Assembly: GCA_958299035.1 (NCBI GenBank)
Contig: CATQJL010000316.1
Coordinates: 33,855,441-33,919,440 of the forward strand
Direction of reading: 5' to 3'
Length of the DNA stretch: 64,000 bases
Source of the DNA: Cylicocyclus nassatus
Taxonomy: Eukaryota > Nematoda > Chromadorea > Rhabditida > Strongylidae
Each line of letters opens with the position of its first letter. The first letter of the stretch is position 1. Below the pieces are notes generated by a model. The model searched no databases and had not been told where the DNA came from. It saw only the letters and a program-made list of their open reading frames with translations. The position numbers and the translations under genes were made by a program. This document shows, one piece after another, positions 60,833 to 64,000 of the stretch.

Positions 60833-61980
60833 ACAGGTGCGATAATTCACCCCCTCTTCACCCCTGAGCCGGGAACAAGGTGACCCCCTTCACCAAAAGC
60901 CGAGAAAAAAATCAACAGTGAGGTAAGGTTGAGCAAAGAAATATTTGTACGTGAATTGTTTATGTACAGGAATGGAGGAGTCTGTTGAAAAAGTGCTTGA
61001 TGACAGGTGTGAGTAGTGATTTCTAGACATTTTGGAGTTTTTAACATAAAATAATTCATAACTTTTGCAGATGAAGATCTTGTACGCCTTGATGATCACC
61101 GTTAAAACCGTCTGTCCACCGCTTTCAGAAAATTTATACTATGCCTGGTTAAAAAAAGTGCCGGGTGAAGGGTGGGTGAGAATTTTATAATGGGAGTGCT
61201 CAAGTTCAGGCTTTTTACCATTGTAAAGAGACGTTTACTTGAGCACCCCCATTATAGAAGTCTCACTCACCCTTCACCGGGCACTTTTTTAAAGGACCTC
61301 AAGCATAGTATATATTTTCTGAAAGCGGAGGAGGAGACGATTCCAACGGTAACCGTCACGGCGTACAAGATGTTCATCTTCAGAAGTTACAGTTTCTATC
61401 CTGAAAACTCGTAAATATTCAGAAATCACTACCCACACACTCTTCACCAGGCACTATTTCAATAGACTCCAGGCAAACTATATATTTTCTAAAAGCGGAA
61501 GACAATGGGGTATCAAAAACATTTCCCTTGCCGACGTTGGTGTTCATCTACATAAATTGCGAATTTCTTATTTTAAAAATATTCGTGAATGCTTAAAAAT
61601 TGTCTAACTCTTTCCGAAACAAATGTTCTCGCATACATATCTTCTATGGTAATTCCAAAAACTAACAGGGTGATGTAAAAAAGAGAAAGAAATGTTCAAA
61701 AAATGCAAGGTGCTGGTCAGAAATATAGTTGTATGCTAATCCAGCAGCACATGTGTTCAAAATTCAGAAAAAAGATAATCAATGATGGTAAGGAATAAAT
61801 TATGAACTTTGACTAAGAAAAATGATGAGAAAACACCATGGCTCTTCCCCCCCCCCCTCCCGTCGACATCTTATAATTTCTCTACCAAGTGAAACACCCT
61901 TCACCCCGGGGGGGGGGGGCTGCGACCACTGCGACCCCCTTCACCCTGGAGGAGTCATTCTCACCTTATCGCACCTGTGC
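60833..61980. mobile_element. hAT-like element nested in the PIF-like element
   Basis: The ends ACAGGTGCGATAA and inverse TTATCGCACCTGT have an 8-bp ACGGAACC duplication (60825-60832, 61981-61988). It holds a hairpin at 60975-61475 and C/G-runs near 61850-61920. No transposase is seen. Confidence 0.7.
60975..61475. repeat. Hairpin of about 500 bp
   Basis: Inverted arms centre at about 61228 (GGGTGAAGGGTGGGTGAGA against CTCACTCACCCTTCACC, and CCGCTTTCAGAAAA against TTTTCTGAAAGCGG). A third, direct partial copy of the arm follows at 61430-61505. Confidence 0.7.
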
Positions 61981-62052
61981 ACGGAACCCACTGGGTTCGC
62001 GAGCCCAATGGGTTCCGGAACCCACTGGGTTCGTTAATGAATACGTCCCCAG

Positions 62053-62493
62053 AACACACAACCTTCAAAAACACGATTGTTTTTCCCCGAAGACAGAGAC
62101 TGTCCCTTTGCACAGAGCAATGAACCCGCACTTGACAAGCTTTCAAGTTCCCCTTTCATTGCTGAAATTGCTAGTCTACAAAGGTAAAGTGTTGTTTAAT
62201 AGGTGTGTAAGTGCTGTAATGATCGATGACTGCATTGGTTGATGCGTCAACAAATCACCGATGTAATCGAAGGTACTTGATATTTTGTATCAATAGCCGT
62301 CCATTTTTTCAGTCACGAATGGAACCAGATAAAGCGGCATCATGCTCTACGCTATCACATGTATAATGATCACAAAACCAATACCTAAAAAGTAATTAGG
62401 AGTGCAAACACACCCATCAATCAGTGGTGTAAACCTACGTAGCTAGCGTGCAAAGCTACGTAGTCCATCGCAGCGCTTGTAATTTTCTATATA
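62053..62493. other. Unassigned sequence
   Basis: I see no gene or element, apart from a short palindrome of CTACGTAG units near 62435-62465. Confidence 0.5.
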
Positions 62494-63513
62494 TTGAGTC
62501 GTTCTGAAAGTAATGTCGCTTTTTTCAAACATATGTTACATCTAGTGGAACAAGGATGTGTAAGAGATTCTGGAACCATTCAATGCAGCATTTCATTCTC
62601 TTTCTGATGGTTACGTAATTACTGCACAAAATTGAATAACCTCTACGAAAATTATCGGAATCTGCGACCCATGCTATTTGAGAAGGTCGAGTTTCACAAT
62701 TTTTCTAAATTTTTATAACAACTCCCGGAAGAAGTCCACGTTATGGATGGATAGAGCAAACTCTATCGGAAACAGCACAACTTTTTCTAATTTTCAGAAT
62801 CGTCATAATTTCTGTATAGATTTTTTGATGGAACCACCGAATCTTAGCAGGCTCGTCTCACACACAAGTGCATCAAACATCAAGAAATCTTCGGATTTTG
62901 AAACTTACGAAGATGAATTATGGTTTTGCACTAATTTTACAAAGCAAATGAGCGTTTACCACTTCAGATTAGCAACTTTCGACAATTCCGAGTACAGCCT
63001 GGGATGCCCTAGAAAACCTAAATTACGATAATTTTATCTCGGAAAACTTGATGAATCGGAAATCAAAAACAACTGGTAAAAAGAGGAGAAAAAGCTGCGT
63101 CGAATGAGAGACCCGATTTGTTTGCCGGTTGTTGTTCTGTAGAATTTGGATTGACCAAATATGGAATTTGAGGCATTTTAAAATTGATTCCAGAAACTCT
63201 AAGAAGCAAGCTAAAGAAAAGAAAAAAATTACTCTGTGTCCTATAGCTTAGCTTTATTTACCTGCCACTTGTACTTCTTCGAAGAATAGGTACAAAAATT
63301 CAGAAAAATAGCCGAACTTGACCATGGCCAAAAGCATGAGTCGCAGATTTTGTTAATCATGCGAGAGTTCATTGAAACTTATGCAATGAAATTACAACCT
63401 TTAGAAAGAGGATGAAATGCTGCATCGAATGCTTCTAAGATCTCTTGAAAATCTTGATTCCATGAAATGTGGCGCTCATTTGAAAAAAGGACATTACTTT
63501 TAGAACGACTTGA
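62494..63513. mobile_element. mariner-like foldback, 1.0 kb
   Basis: The ends AGTCGTTCTGAAAGTAATGT and inverse have TA duplications (62492-62493, 63514-63515). Inverted similarity continues inward (GCAGCATTTCATTCTCTTT against its inverse at about 63403). The 117-residue plus frame at 62678-63031 has no transposase motif. Confidence 0.75.
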
Positions 63514-64000
63514 TACTGTACATAACGCACTACGTATGCTTTAAAATAGCGCATGTCTATACTACACTTCAACTTTGCATTTTTTCTAGGATTGTCCCTC
63601 CTTCTCAGAAGTTTTAGATTGAAATTTCTGCTAGGTGTTGCAGACATCGATAACGTATTTGAAAATATACAAATCAATCCTTAATGCCGAAAGAGTTTGA
63701 ATAAATTTTACTATGTACACTTTTAGGTTACAAAAATAATGTCCGTTTTCCCAGGCCTCTCATGAACAACTTTCTTATCATCAAACCTATTTCCCGAACT
63801 ACTTTTTTCATCAAAGCTTTTTTTTGACACAGAGTTGGCGCATTATTGAAAAGCTTTCTTCATGTACGTTCCATCAATGGTACAATTGGGCTTCTGTTCT
63901 CATTTGTGAAAACTTCACCAACATCTTGCAAGCCTGCACTCAAAACCAAAATTTTATTGTTTTCACTTTCATGATTACAATTCATGCGAGGATGCAAATT
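63514..64000. other. Unassigned sequence
   Basis: No recognisable feature to the end of the window. Confidence 0.5.

Larger units (their letters stand above)
58970..62049. mobile_element. PIF/Harbinger-like element, 3.1 kb
   Basis: The ends TGGCCGTATTCGTCAACGAA and inverse (GTTAATGAATACGTCCC) have CAG duplications (58967-58969, 62050-62052). They match the end of the element at 30217. GAACCCA/TGGGTT units recur near both ends. Two other elements are nested in it (59777-60081, 60833-61980). Minus-strand frames at 60134-60385 may be worn transposase but show no motif I can name. Confidence 0.7.

Overview
The window looks like transposon-packed, gene-poor DNA from a metazoan, most likely a nematode. 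I base this on an RTE-clade LINE, a Ty3/gypsy element whose gag, pol and accessory open frames resemble nematode elements, a canonical TTTTTCAG 3' splice site, Penelope-like fragments and many miniature DNA transposons (MITEs). No intact host gene could be identified. The only host-gene candidate is a small proline-rich open frame present in two duplicated copies.

The backbone is a direct segmental repeat seen three times. Ordering the homologous blocks as A-B-C-D: copy 1 is A 53-2047, B 14595-17235, C 17236-20340, D 20341-24890. Copy 2 is A 24890-26935, B 27845-30216, C 31231-35400, D 35400-36755. Copy 3 is A 36756-38864, B 39143-41580, C 41580-48087, and is then lost. Each copy carries private insertions, so the other copies act as fossil empty sites and fix element ends and target duplications. 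The first 52 bases are an inverted fragment of block A.

The largest insertion is a 12.5 kb Ty3/gypsy LTR retrotransposon on the minus strand (2048-14594). It has 285-bp LTRs differing at only two visible positions, an AAAC target duplication, a primer binding site and a polypurine tract. Its order is gag with a zinc knuckle, an env-like secreted cysteine-rich ectodomain, protease, RT/RNase H, integrase, a Ser/Pro-rich open frame, a central unknown region and a UPF1-like superfamily 1 helicase. A retrotransposon carrying a UPF1-like helicase where env normally sits is the most unusual feature here. This copy is broken by several stops and frameshifts.

Other elements: a 4 kb palindrome (20560-24533) with a different MITE nested in each arm; a Tc1-like foldback (26936-27844); a Tigger-like MITE (29228-29427); two PIF/Harbinger-like elements with CWG target duplications (30217-31230 and 58970-62049); three TTAA-targeting MITEs; several hAT-like elements with 8-bp duplications; a Penelope-like RT relic disrupted by two TA-targeting elements (43496-46466); a nearly full-length RTE LINE (48098-51230) with a 10-bp target duplication and one frameshift; a Penelope GIY-YIG fragment (52140-52540); two Helentron/HINE-like repeats; and a mariner-like foldback (62494-63513). 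The remaining stretches (51241-52140, 52540-53560, 57060-58960, 63515-64000) show nothing I can name.
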